Source: Urechis unicinctus | Taxonomy: Eukaryota > Annelida > Polychaeta > Xenopneusta > Urechidae | Length of the DNA: 64,000 nucleotides | Direction of reading: 5' to 3' | Assembly (NCBI GenBank): GCA_034190875.2 | Contig: CM067351.1 | Location: forward strand, 3,662,655-3,726,654 | Part shown: positions 24,643 through 36,207 of the stretch, piece after piece | How positions within the stretch are numbered: the first letter of the stretch is position 1 | Layout: each line of letters begins with the position of its first letter | The notes under the pieces: generated by a model | What the model saw: only the letters and a program-made list of their open reading frames with translations | What the model was told of the DNA's origin: nothing | Databases searched by the model: none | Made by a program: the position numbers and the translations under genes

Positions 24643-25343
24643 TGTTTACGTTTCGGTGCAGGCAGTTCCGAAGCAACGTCGACCGTTTCACCCGATAAAA
24701 TGTAAATCCTTTACACATTTTGAATGATGTAGAAAACAGATCGAATTGAAAGATCACAATCAGTTTTGGGGATCACAGTTGAAGATGGTAATTCAACTAT
24801 TTGAGCTGTCTTGGGTAGGTTACAGTGACTATGTGGACTTCTCTTGTCGAAGCGATTGCAATCGATGACACCCCTTAGGAGGAAGCCATGTTGAATATGG
24901 TAATTCACCGGGTAATGAACTTTGACCTCTTCTCCCTTCATCAGAAACTGATAAGTTGTCGTCTCCGTTTACAAGTTACTTCGCTAGGACGAAATGGAAG
25001 CATTCCAGCCTTCTCTGATCATGTTTTAAACATAATTTATATTTGAAGATTCGAAGCGAATGAAGAGAATGTGCCTTAGATTCACCGCGCAATAATCGTC
25101 CACGAATTTAATTTCCATCTGGGTCCCCTATTATTCACCCCTTATAAATTGAAAAATTCAGATCAGCTACTTATTCATTCCTCCCAGAAACAAACGAATG
25201 ACAAATAATGGTATAATTATTGCACAGTTGTAAATGATGGCTTCCAATCCCGCTTCAAATCCATACCTTGATTCAGCTGCCTGAAATGTTTATCAACATT
25301 ATGACATCGAGTCACTAGGTCTACCATTATGACAAGAAACGGG

Positions 25344-25348
<5 letters not shown>
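24643..25348. other. upstream region of the TBC gene
   Basis: This is sequence before the TBC ATG at 24642. No exon, TATA box or CpG cluster stands out. Any 5' UTR and promoter are expected here. No other gene is supported. Confidence 0.5.
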
Positions 25349-25440
<92 letters not shown>

Positions 25441-25465
25441 TAGAGATAGATATATATATCTCTCT

Positions 25466-25552
<87 letters not shown>
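25349..25552. repeat. (AT)n microsatellite
   Basis: About 200 bp of alternating TA, broken once by agatagagatagatatatatatctctctag, which is itself near-palindromic. The whole tract could fold back on itself. The Ile-Tyr ORFs across it are artefacts. Confidence 0.98.
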
Positions 25553-25555
<3 letters not shown>

Positions 25556-26319
25556 GGTGGCACGTCTTCGGCTGGATGTCTGCCATCGCGCCATCTAGCT
25601 GCATCTTTACAAATTAGTTATAGTTCAGTCGCTGAATGTTGGCGGTTTATTATAAATTCGTAAAAATCGCTCGTTTTTTTCATCACATCTACTGTGTTAG
25701 GTGAGTAGCAGGTACCTTAATCCATTTTAAATACGTATTAAGATAATACATGAGATATGAAAACATCTAGTATTCATCGCATTTCTTTGTATTTGAATGA
25801 TTTTTTCATGAAATTTACCCAAGTCGGATTTAAGGAGTTAGGGTCAACTCGTACCCAGACCAACTCGTACCCAAGTTTAGCCCTACAAGACGTCTGGTAT
25901 AAATTCATGATACCGTTACGACCGGAGCTATAAATTCATGTTACCGTTACGACCGGAGCTATAAATTCATGTTACCGTTACACCGGAGCTACAAGGAATG
26001 TTGACGCCCTAATAAACTACTCTCATTGTTAATAAAAATCTTCATGTCCACTTGATTTCATTGCGCTGCATAGCCCCCACCCTAGCTCGCCAGAGCGCGG
26101 CGTCCCAAGCGTGGCAACTGAATGAAGAGCGGGTAGGGAAGAGTAGACAAGGCAGCGTTGGCTGCATCGGGCCGGGACGGGTAGGGCAGGGCATTGATTA
26201 TGGTAGCGTCGGGTAGCGATGGGTAGCGTCGATTAGGGTCTGGGAGGGAGGTAAAAGAAATATTTTATATATTTATATATATATAATAAACTAATTATAA
26301 ATATGGTGCTGCTGTTCTT

Positions 26320-26545
26320 CTTTGTACATTAGTTTGAGGCATTTTTAAATACTTGAAAAATGAGTTATCGGTGGGCCACTGTCGGCCCGACGGCTTGCCA
26401 CTATGAGCGGCTGGCCGACGGCTATCAGCTGGTCACGCCACTTGATGAGTTATCGGTGGGCCATCGGCCCGGTGGCTGCCACTATGAGCGGGCCGACGGC
26501 GCAGCCGCCGACGGCCCGCCGGTGGCCCACCACCGTTGTGCATCA
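26320..26545. repeat. inverted repeat B, left arm
   Basis: It begins acattagtttgaggcatttt, then gagttatcggtgggcc and several copies of gccactatgagcgg / ggcccgccggtggcccacc. The reverse complement of 29912-30080 has the same phrases in the same order with about 75-85% identity by eye. Internally GC-rich and partly self-complementary. Confidence 0.65.
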
Positions 26546-26654
26546 TGATCGTTACCATATGGATTCCTGAGTAATCATGTCATTATCACGCAGTGATCTT
26601 TGACTGTCGCGCTTAGATTTAGTTCATTAAGTCTGCGGAGTCTTTTACTCCCTT

Positions 26655-26840
26655 GAGCAGCTGCAAAAGGCAAAGGAAAGCTCCCTGTTTTTCCTATATT
26701 TGTTCGACGACATGACTTGGCATCGAGGTCAGAAGTTGATGCGATTCTTTATAACATACTGACGGCCCATCAAAAGCTTGAAGCTGCAGAGAAAAGCCCG
26801 CGTTTGCAATTCATCCATCTATTTGAATCTGAATTCGCAT
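26655..26840 (+). pseudogene. short ORF fragment, unrecognised
   Basis: An open stretch of about 60 codons without an obvious start contains FVRRHDLASRSEVDAILYNI. It lies between the B arm and a retrotransposon remnant. It may be part of a decayed mobile-element protein; the family is not recognised. Confidence 0.25.
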
Positions 26841-27242
26841 AGTTTGAACGTAATGTCGGCAAGGTCTCTGCCGTAGGTGTAGTTGGTATACACGAATTTT
26901 TAGTTGGTGCACCTTTTAGAATAATTCCTTATTGAACCATCGTAACTATGGAGCTTGACCAACAAATGTACATTGCAAAGTCTTTACACGAACTATTTAT
27001 AAGCAGCCAATTCTCTATCTTCAAACACATGGGAACTACACCCTGCTTAGCAGAAGACGTAATAGACTGGCCGACAAGACACCACAACCTTGGTATTGTT
27101 TTATTGCAACATCAATAATGTTTCTCCAGATATCATCTAGGATGACTGCCACTTAGGGGTGATCATGGGTTACTTGTATCTCCATGGCTAAAGTACTCCA
27201 GTTACTGTAGCTCGTATTTTTTTCCACCAGTGACCTCAGAAT

Positions 27243-27835
27243 TTGAAGGCCTGCAGAGCTAATCATAAATATATTCGTTTAGCAGCCATTTTCAAGGGAT
27301 TCCTAAAATCTCTCGATCGTGCGATAAGATCTTTCGTCAAGAAAGTCCTCCACCTTCCAACTTCGATCCGTACTGAATTTCTATATCTACCAATAAAGTT
27401 AACATCGCTGCGGGATACAATCCCCATAGCTAAAGGGAGACTAATCACAAAAAGTCTAGTGACCCATTTACTGCGCTAGCTACAAAATCCACCCTCCATA
27501 TGAAAGCTCTCAAAAAGATTCAACATTGGACTAACTTTGGGCGACTTTTCACAGGACTCGATTCAAGCCCACAACAGAACAAGAGATGAAGAAAGGAAGA
27601 ACTCCTACCATGCATCTATCCAGGGTCGAACAAACAGTGGCTTCGAGAATTCAAAATGATGCAGAAATTGCGGAACTCAACTCGAGACTATGGGCACACC
27701 GTACAGAAATGCCCAACATGAAGGACATGGTATCTAAACGTCACAATATCCTGATGGACAAAATACAGAAAATTATATCGCCCCATGTCAAGGTCGGAAA
27801 AAGAAGGTCAGATATTGCTTGAGGATGGGATCATA
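27243..27835 (+). pseudogene. decayed non-LTR retrotransposon, RT C-terminal (thumb) region, R2-like
   Basis: 27243-27479 encodes LDRAIRSFVKKVLHLPTSIR followed by FLYLPIKLTSLRDTIPIA, resembling the region after the RT catalytic core in R2/NeSL-type elements (pattern LD..IR..V...LHLP......... P...GGLG). After a frame break, 27586-27822 ends with KRHNILMDKIQKII, like the RHN/RHD region before the restriction-like endonuclease of that group. No YxDD core and no intact ORF remain. It is a relic. Confidence 0.5.
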
Positions 27836-28587
27836 GCAGTACTAATCTAGAATATAAGGTCAGGGACTGCTCCCACTGGACTGCTGCTGAAATCCTGGAA
27901 TGAGTTATAATTAAACCCTGATATAGCTAAGGCGGGAAACCTCACAAGTGTGGTAAAGGCCATGTCCATGACGATGATCCAAAAACCTCGTCCACATCAA
28001 AACCTTAAGACGATTATCACAAGTCGGGAAAATGAAAGCTGCGGCAGGCCTTTCGAATGCTGCTTCTAACTGCTATGGCCGATCTATAGCCACGGCTATT
28101 GGGGGCCCTACACCGTGTAGCTATGCTACGTGGAGGCGGGGGACTAAAACCAAGTGAGTCCGATTAAAACCCTCTCTCCCTGAGCGCATTCTCTGTACCC
28201 GAATCGTTCATGAGGTCAACCCAGGACGCCCGACTGATTGGTGCCTGCCCAGGTAAAGCCGGCGAGCATCCATGACGGGTAAAATGTAATCATCTCTAAT
28301 CCTAGCTCCGGTGTAACGGTAACATGAATTTATACCCAGATGTCTTGTAGGGCTACTCTAATCCAAGCATCTGCCAGATCTTTTTCGAATCGAGGTATAC
28401 GGGCGCTTTAAAGAATCTCGAAATAGATCCTTTACAAGGAAACACATTTGAAACAAGTTTTACATCATAGCAACAAGCAAGAGTTACAAGAACTCACTTT
28501 TAAAATGAGACATTGTATATGATATATACACTAAAGTTTCTTAAACCCCAAACGATTATGGAGAAAACCCGTTAAAAGTCGGAAGTG

Positions 28588-28743
28588 CGTGTCATGTGAT
28601 GTGATGTTACTTGTCACACTACTGACGGTCATGTGATGTGATGTTACTTGTCACACGACTGACGGTCCTGTGATGTGATGTTACTTGTCACACGACTGAC
28701 GGTCCTGTGATGTGATGTAACTTGTCACTCGACTGACGGTCCT
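28588..28743. repeat. 37-bp minisatellite, about four copies
   Basis: The unit contains gtcctgtgatgtgatgttac then ttgtcacacgactgacg. The first unit has gtcatg and the last has ttgtcactcg. Confidence 0.9.
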
Positions 28744-28839
28744 GCGAAAATGTTGGTTATTGATTGATACATGTCATGTGATAAGGATAACAGCATATCT
28801 ACCAGTAACCTATATAGTGAGCTTCTAGATGAAGCGAAC

Positions 28840-29800
28840 TCTATCATTACTCCCCACGAGGAAGCTGATTTTGTGATTGTGGGTGGTGTCCTGAATACAG
28901 AGTAAGTACTATAGATACTACATCTTTAACTCATTAACTCTGTTAACAGGGCTGTCAAGTGAAGATTTTTTTATGAATATGGACCATGGGCCCATGTCTT
29001 TTAAAACCCTGGCCAATGTCGATTTTACCTATGAAGGCGACATGTCGCACATCTACATTGGATCACTTAATGGTTTCAGAGAATTTATAGTCCTTTATTG
29101 TAAGCTATGAACATGCATGATGGATCGAGTCAATATGTCGGATCACTGTCCGGCTAGCTTAAAATTGTGCCTTGAAATTTAGCATGTGGTGCCGAATTAC
29201 CATTGAGTACTAAGCTGACAAGGGAAAGCGCAGGGGGGAATGACATTAGATTGTACAAGGACACCTTACGAAATATGCTGGCTAATGTTGCTGTTGCAAC
29301 GGAAGCCTTATCGTGGAAGAGTCTGAGTTGTTGAGAACATATTGAGAAAATTGATCAATACCACGATAACATTAGAAATGCATATGTGGAATCGGCTCAC
29401 TGCAGTATCCCAGCCGACCGATCAAAGAAGCAGCGGGCTAGGTCAGGTGGATTGAGGAAGTCCAAGCCCTGAAAAATAAATCGATTTTCTGTTGCCGCTT
29501 GTGGCGAAAAGATGGATGCCCAACTACAGTGATGATAAAAGATATCATGGTAAACCTGTAAAAGACTACAAAAAGAAATCTCGGATAACCTCGCGCTAAC
29601 AAGACAAATGGCGGCTCAAATAATGGCCAACAATAACCCGAATTTTTGGAAGTATGCAAGACATTTAGCGCCCGAGTTTCCTACCGTGTGTGGATGATGT
29701 TCGTGATGAGGAAAATATATGCAAAACCTTTGAGGACAAATATTCTAGGTTATATAACTGGCATGAGATCATAGGTACAGATGCCACATCATGCTGGTAA
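28840..29800 (+). pseudogene. decayed non-LTR retrotransposon, APE endonuclease C-terminus and linker
   Basis: Scattered frames read SHIYIGSLNGF then MSDHCPASLKLCL, the end of an apurinic-type endonuclease domain (the SDH motif). Further on comes NNNPNFWKYARHLAP and ENICKTFEDKYSRLY-like text, typical of the linker before RT in CR1/L2/Jockey-type elements. There are many stops and frameshifts. It is unlikely to belong with the R2-like relic at 27243, because R2 elements do not use this endonuclease. Confidence 0.5.
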
Positions 29801-29911
29801 ATAGACTGCTGATCATGTCATAACCGCTAAGCAAATCACATCAGCAACGCAAAACATGACATCTGTTAAATCCTATGGTGATTCTGATATCACCTCCGAT
29901 TACGTTACAGC

Positions 29912-30080
29912 CAGATAGCACAACGCTGATGGGCCACCGAGGGCAGCCACCGAGGGCAGCCACCGATGGCCCATCGGCGGGATGACCAGCCGCTAGTAAT
30001 GGCAAGTCGATTGGCCAACAGAGGCCCACCGGTAACTCATCAAGTATTTAAAAATGCCTCAAACTAATGTCTAAAGAAAG
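29912..30080. repeat. inverted repeat B, right arm
   Basis: Reverse-complement partner of 26320-26545. It contains gggcagccaccgagggcagc tandem units and ends aaatgcctcaaactaatgtc. The arms of pairs A and B interleave (A-B-A'-B') rather than nest. Confidence 0.65.
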
Positions 30081-30127
30081 AATAGCAAAAACATAAATTT
30101 CTTCCACAGAAGACAAATCGCTAGAAT

Positions 30128-30206
30128 CAAGTAGCGCCGGGAGCCTTATTATCTGTAGCGCCGGGAGCCTTATTATCTGTAGCGCCGGGAGCCTTATTAT
30201 CTGTAA
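30128..30206. repeat. 24-bp tandem repeat, three copies
   Basis: agcgccgggagccttattat ctgt is repeated three times almost perfectly, followed by a partial unit. Confidence 0.9.
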
Positions 30207-31439
30207 CGCTTATTTCTGTCCTTTTTCAGAAATCAAGCAGACGTGAAGATTTTTATTAACAATGATTATATTAATATACAACTTTTTCACTAAAAGGTTA
30301 GAATTAAATTATTAATCACACAAGAAAATAGCAGTATGTGGCTGGTGAATGATTTGGCTGCCTAGGCCAAGATATTGATTACATTACTTCAAAAATGAAA
30401 TGAACTGATGAATTGGCATGTGGGGGATTCTATTCTAAAACAGAATATGATATCACTTGCCAGCTTTCTGTTGGGCCCGCATCTTTCGTCCGCCACCCCT
30501 GTCACCTGCATTCTTAAGCCATAGCCTAATACCAGCCTCCATTCATTACATGAAATTACCTAATTCATTTTACCTTTAATGCAAATAATGCTGAACATTA
30601 AAAAAACACCAAAAACTTTACTTTACGATATGGTATAAATTTACTACCTACAACAGCAGTAGCTGATGTCAGCTTGGCCAGACCCTGCTTAGACCGGACT
30701 AATTATACCGCCTGGCCAGGTTTTTAATGAAAAGACAACCCACCATTGTGTGGATCACCTCTTTGAGACGTCTGCCTAGAATTGTTTGTCCATATCTCAT
30801 TGTTGTTTAATGCGATGCTTTCATATTCATTCGCCAACAAGATATTGTAGGGCATTTGGGTGTAAATCCTCACCCCGCCTGATCTTCGGGGAATCCCCTC
30901 GAACGCGTATTGTGCGTTGGACTATTATGCAATACGGCTCTGAGGCACAGACTAATGCATCCCAGAATCGATACCCCAACCCTATACCTGCCTATACAGC
31001 TAGGGGAACAGGTAGACTCGTCCACGTCGGCCCAGTGGATACCCGTGGACCATCAGGGTTCGACTGCGGGGTTCGACGACGTTGTTTTTATACTTGAGCA
31101 CCCATTGACATAAAATCCCCAATCGTACTGGTATCACGTGATGAAATAGGATATAAAGGTCAATATAAGGCGAAGAAGAACCTGCCTCCGAGACCGGACC
31201 CACCTGGGCCTCACCTGCGCCTCCTGCGCCCGAAGTAAAAACCCGCCCACGCTACAGAACGACCATCGTCTTGTCGGCTGGGGGTGACGGCGTGAGTTGG
31301 AGAGAAGAGAAAAAATAGGAGGGAGGAAGAGAGGCTACATTAGTAACAAGATCCTGGTAGCAACAGCAGATCAGAATATCTGCATTAATCTTGATCAATT
31401 TATTGTGCTGTATAGTTCCATATGTGGGCTTCACCCCGG
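30207..31439. other. intergenic, no gene seen
   Basis: ORFs here are short, overlap on both strands and have no recognisable domains. No repeat structure was noted apart from AT-rich stretches at 30240-30330. Confidence 0.5.
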
Positions 31440-32075
31440 GGATGTAGGGGCGAGGGGGCGCTTGGCCTACTTTATCCCGGGTAAGGGTGTGCCGCGGGAC
31501 CTCAAAAACCCATACTCGTCGTATAAGGTGTAAATGGCAAAAAGCGTACCCTGTCGTACAAGGTATTATGCAAATATATAACACGTCGTACGTCGTAAGC
31601 AGGATAAAAGTGTCGGACAAATCTCAAAATCGCTGATTTCTGAATACATGCAGTAACAACTTCGCGCGTTTGCACGGTCGAGCGTGTGCTTCTCGGTGCG
31701 TCACACAAGGACCATTCATTGCATTTGCATTGTCAACGATCGGTGGGAAATCCAGGGAGAAAATCTCGACATCCTGGAACAAATTATATATTAACCCCGC
31801 TGTACAGATAGGCAGAGAAAAACATACCCCGACGTACAACACGAAGCCCCCCAAAAATCACGTCGTACAGATTGCAGCTGAAAAATTTACCCCGTCGTAC
31901 AAGCCGATAGGCCGAAAAAACATACCCCGTCGCGCGGCACATGTATACCACCTCTATACACTTAAGTGCCCCTCCCCCCGTCGCGCGGCACATGTGTACC
32001 ACCTCTATACACTTAAGAGCCCCCCCCCCCCCGTCGCGCGGCACATGTATACCACCTCTATACACTTAAAGGGAA
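31440..32075 (+). repeat. dispersed GTCGTAC-motif repeat, copy 2
   Basis: The order of blocks is the same as at 11884-12190: gtgtgccgcgggacct, then gtcgtacaaggtattatg, then ccccgtcgtacaag units, then gcgcggcacatgtataccac. About 200 bp of extra sequence (about 31605-31810) splits the motif array. The tail block (about 50 bp, ending ctatacacttaagtgcccc) is tandemly triplicated at 31927-32070. A similar phrase, ctttaagtgcctctcccccc, occurs at 34112-34131. Confidence 0.65.
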
Positions 32076-32306
32076 ACGCTACAGTTCACTGCCGCGCCTC
32101 CCAGCGGCCGTCGCGTAACTGCGCGTCCTTTGGCGGGAACCACCTTTGACGCGCTGCGCGCATTTTCGCGGTGCGACCGCGTCTACGCCGCAACGAGTTG
32201 GTTTCAAAGAAATCTGTGCGCATATAGCGACGAATTATTTCCTTTGAGTTTAGATCAAAGTCACACCTCATGTACGACACAATCCAAGTTCAAATATGAA
32301 TGACCT

Positions 32307-32831
32307 ATGGTTCAGAAAGAAAATATACTTCCACTTGGTCTCTGGCCTGTGCTACGCATAATCAAGATGAAATATAAAGGAAAATTTGTCAAGGCGAGCG
32401 TGCTAGAGCGACGAAGAGCAACTGCAGCTCGGATGGTGAATCTAAATAAAGCAGTTATCAGCAGTTGTGAGCATGATCTTCGATCTGATGAATGTGGTGA
32501 CGATGTGTCGTGTAGTCAACAGACTGACGATCACCATGGGGTAGTTTCACTCACACGGCACAACACAACAGAAACAGAAGGACTCTTAGACAGAAATGCC
32601 CCTGACGTTGAGAACATTGCTGATGATTTCGATGCAAGTAGATTGGTGCGGCATGTGGTAGCAAGTTCCATTATAGAGGAATTTTCACAAGTAGTTGCAG
32701 GTTTTGCAGATACTCCGCCATTGTTAAGGTTTTTGTACAAGGGACAGTTTAGCAATTTTAAGCAAACAACGGTCGTTAGAGGAATTTTGAAGAAGGAATA
32801 TGATGCTCATAATGAAATAGAGGACGCATAA
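32307..32831 (+). CDS. unrecognised ORF, 174 residues
   Basis: A single open frame. An internal ATG at 32367 may be the better start (MKYKGKFVKASVLERRRATA). The N terminus is basic; the rest is acidic and helical in appearance (DDFDASRLVRHVVASSIIEE). The frame continues after its stop with codon-like sequence to about 33020. It stands directly after a dispersed repeat copy, and a repeat-tail-like phrase recurs at 34112, so it may be a remnant of a mobile element's own gene. No family was recognised, and expression is unknown. Confidence 0.35.
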   Translation: MVQKENILPLGLWPVLRIIKMKYKGKFVKASVLERRRATAARMVNLNKAVISSCEHDLRSDECGDDVSCSQQTDDHHGVVSLTRHNTTETEGLLDRNAPDVENIADDFDASRLVRHVVASSIIEEFSQVVAGFADTPPLLRFLYKGQFSNFKQTTVVRGILKKEYDAHNEIEDA

Positions 32832-33430
32832 GTTTTGCAGGAAGTTGTTGAAACCAGTAGGAGTACCAAGAAAGATTTGTTTGCGCAAAGCTTTTCAGTC
32901 TCTGTCGTTATTCAGGAAATAGAGAGAAGCATGGCGAGGTCACGAAATGAAGGTTCTCTTGAAGTTTTTGATCAGGAACAAATTATGTGGCGCTGCAATG
33001 GTGGTAGGTTGCAAAGATAGCGAAGAAGGGTTGGTGCAAGTGGGATGTGCAACTTCGGCATCTACTATTAGCATACAGAAGAAAGGGCCGAAGAAGGGTT
33101 GGTGTCGCTTTTTGGTGACAAAGATATAAATGGGCACATAAGAGTCACTTAAAGTAAAAGAGTAATTTCATCTGTTGCCAGTTACCTGAGTCATCAACGT
33201 TAGTGTGTGTTTCTAGCTATGATTCATTGAATGTTAATGGTATGTCTTTTGGAAATTATACTGTTCGAAAATTGATAGTGCCGTTCTAAGTTACTAGACG
33301 TTATGTTGTTGACTATGTATATGACGATGATATGCTATTTTGTACGTCAATTTTGAAGTTAAGTGTTATACAAATAAACATATATATTTTGTAATAATCA
33401 ATAGCAGTCATTTTATGTCATTTTAAAAAT

Positions 33431-33770
33431 GTAATACACCGCACTCAAGGAATACAACCGAAAATCCATTGTGGCTTCCCATAGACTACGTGGACCTATC
33501 ATTTTTTAAATTTCTGCTCATAGTACATATACCACTGCACAATATTACCAAGTTTAGTTTAAAACTGATTGGTCAATTTTTTTTTATAGGGGTTCGAATA
33601 TTGTAATACACCGCACTCAGGGAATACAACCGAAGATCCATTGTGGCTTCCCATAGACTACGTGGACCTATCATTTTTTTAATTTCTGCTCATAGTACAT
33701 ACACCACTGCACCATATTACTAAGTTTAGTTTAAAACTGATTGGTCAAATTTTTTTTATGGAGGATGTAC
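33431..33770. repeat. 172-bp tandem duplication
   Basis: Two copies start gtaatacaccgcactca at 33431 and 33603 and run through ttccattgtggcttccc-type text to aaactgattggtca. They differ at only a few bases, so the duplication is young. Confidence 0.92.
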
Positions 33771-34138
33771 ACCATTCTAGAGAAAAAAATAATAACAATA
33801 AATTCATAAACGGCTTGCCGTAGTGTGCGGCGAGACAATTTTTTTCTTGATTTTTTGTAAAGCAGATATTGTGCTGTCTGTATGTTAAATATAATGCAAT
33901 TCGCTGTATGAACTTTTCTGTAGAACCAAAATATTATCAAATTATCATAATTCCCATTGGCTTAACATGTGGATCTTAAATTCGCCATACTCAGAAATTT
34001 ACACCAGTGACCTATACTTTTTATTTTACATTTCGTTAGCTTTATACACGAGCTTACTCTCTGCAAAAAATCTTGAAAATCTATGCACGAATTTAGAACT
34101 GTCGCAATTGTCTTTAAGTGCCTCTCCCCCCGTCGCTT

Positions 34139-34200
34139 ACTAGCCCCGGTCGGACAGTAGTATTCATATATAGCTATGTCAATAAGACGTCGTGCACGAC
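34139..34200 (-). mobile_element. short repeat sharing ends with 48123-48256
   Basis: It starts tagccccggtcggac and ends gacgtcgtgcacgac. Both ends match, in inverse orientation, the segment at 48123-48256, which has a longer middle. This suggests two copies of one short mobile family, this one internally deleted. Confidence 0.45.
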
Positions 34201-34302
34201 TATGTTGCTTACCTGCTTTGTTGCGGCTGTCAGTTGTATATGCTAGAAGAGATACTCATACCGTGGCTACCCGTACACGGCCTTAGTAGCCGAATGGCAC
34301 AT

Positions 34303-34457
34303 TCTTGATAACACACACACGCACACACACACACACATATATACAGACACAAACATAGACGCTGACACACACATACACACACAGACCACACAGACAGACA
34401 CTCACACACACTCTGTCTCCCACTCACTCACTCACACACACCTACACACACACTGTC

Positions 34458-34492
<35 letters not shown>

Positions 34493-34510
34493 CACGCACG
34501 CACACATACA
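34303..34510. repeat. (CA)n-rich microsatellite
   Basis: Long cacacacaca runs are interrupted by cagacacaaac, ctcactcactcac and ctctctctctct. The Cys/Val-rich minus-strand ORFs here are artefacts. Confidence 0.95.
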
Positions 34511-34974
34511 CACTGTCCTGGGAGTCTCATCTCGGAAATGGGTACTCCAACACAAACCTTCATTTGAGGATAAAGCTCTGGTGGGGTTTTGGTTAGCTTC
34601 AATCGGGTAGGTGGAGTTTGAGGTCTCTGCAGAGGACGACAAACTCTTTAATGCACAGTCTGGGTACAACCTCGCTATTCATATCGAGATAATGTTTGTG
34701 TGCTGTCGGCATTTACAAATCAAAGCCCTGTGCCCCTGGTCACAATATAATCAAGGGCTCGTGTACTAGTTTGCCAGGTTCACATCAAATTGCTACTGGC
34801 AGGATTTGCGCCAGATTTCAAACATCAACTAAGAGGAGGATGTCAGTTACAGCTCGTAGTTGTCGGCTCTGGTATGTTACCCATACTGCTCGCCGACTTT
34901 TTGCATATGCTTGTTGTCATCATCCAAGATACCTTTCACTGGGAGCTTGTTGTAGAACTACTCTTTGGTGGGGA

Positions 34975-35375
34975 GTGACGCACCAAACTTACACACGGAG
35001 TGATGCATCAATCAAACCTACAAGCGGAGTGATGCATCAAACTAACACACAGAGTGATGCATCAATCAAACCTACATGCGGAGTGATGCATCAAACTAAC
35101 ACACACAGTGATGCATCAAACTAACACACAGAGTGATGCATCAAACTAATACGCGGAGTGATGCATCAAACTTACACGCGGAGAGATGCATCAAACTTAC
35201 ACGCGGAGTGATGCATCAAACTAACACACGGAGTGGTGCATCAAACTAACACGGAGTGATGCATCAAATAACACGCGGAGTGATGCATCAAACTAACATG
35301 CGGAGTGATGCATCAAAACTAACTGGCGGAGAGACGCATCAAACTAACACACATAGTGATGCATCAAACTAACAC
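34975..35375. repeat. about 23-bp minisatellite
   Basis: About 17 copies of a unit like ggagtgatgcatcaaactaa cac, with a longer early variant (gatgcatcaatcaaacctac). Some units carry acacgcgg in place of acacacgg. Confidence 0.92.
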
Positions 35376-36207
35376 ATTTGAGCAGCACCCAAATTTTGTG
35401 TTTAAAGTTGGCACACATCATTAATCATCAAAATGTTCAAAGATTACCCTACCATTATATCGCATACAACCTCTATAAGTAAATAGAGGGTAGGCAGTAC
35501 CTTCTAGTTAAATCATTATATTTGGTATGAATGCACACTGCAAATACCTTCTGCTCTATTTAGGTTCCTTGCCATACCAAGTTATATATGGACAGACCAG
35601 TGAATATTGTATAATTCTAAATATTTTTTCAGTGAACATGTTTCTGTTCATAAAATCATAACGTAAAGGTTGAAGACATTTATTTAGACCAGCAACAACT
35701 TTACAGTACAAGGAATATAAATTGGCATGTCTTACAATAGTAAACAATCATTAATGGTACATGATTAGGTCACAACTCTCTCCTTAAATCTACCCAAACC
35801 AATGACTACAACAGCAGTATAACTACTATGTTGTGATGAATTGTCATGGGTAATGACAACCGGCAACGTACATTCGCACAAAAACATCCACTGTACACAG
35901 ATATAAGCTTACAAATTGCCTTAAATGATCAATACCACGATAACAGATGAGAAAACAAATACATTTCATCCAAGATATGGAAAACTCTTACTCATAAATA
36001 CACAATACAACATATCTGCAATCAAAGTATGTACAGTAAAAAAGTATCACTAATATTACCAAACAATGATTGAATGAAAGCATGATGTAGCATGGAACAG
36101 ATGATAACACATGAGAAATAGATCTACAAGTGAGCATGATGTGATATGGGACTGTGAATCTCTACAACATAACGGCAAACGATGAACGTTGATGCCGTCA
36201 ACCTGGT

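Larger units (their letters stand above)
25881..28353. mobile_element. interval bounded by inverted repeat pair A
   Basis: Repeat A, 25881-25990, starts ccctacaagacgtctggtat and has three tandem 31-bp units (aaattcatgttaccgttacg...). It is present in inverse orientation at 28304-28353 (agctccggtgtaacggtaac ... gtcttgtagggct). Between them lie GC-rich repeats, one arm of pair B and a non-LTR retrotransposon remnant. It may be a foldback or TIR element carrying older insertions. No transposase was seen. Confidence 0.5.

Noticed and set aside
25217-25594. ORFs rich in Ile-Tyr
   Set aside because: Produced by an (AT)n tract with no stops in these frames.
30786-31113. Overlapping ORFs of 103 and 67 residues
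   Set aside because: Different frames of the same DNA with no recognisable protein features.
35000-35400. Coding repeat (gatgcatcaaac units)
   Set aside because: Unit length varies and breaks the frame; minisatellite.
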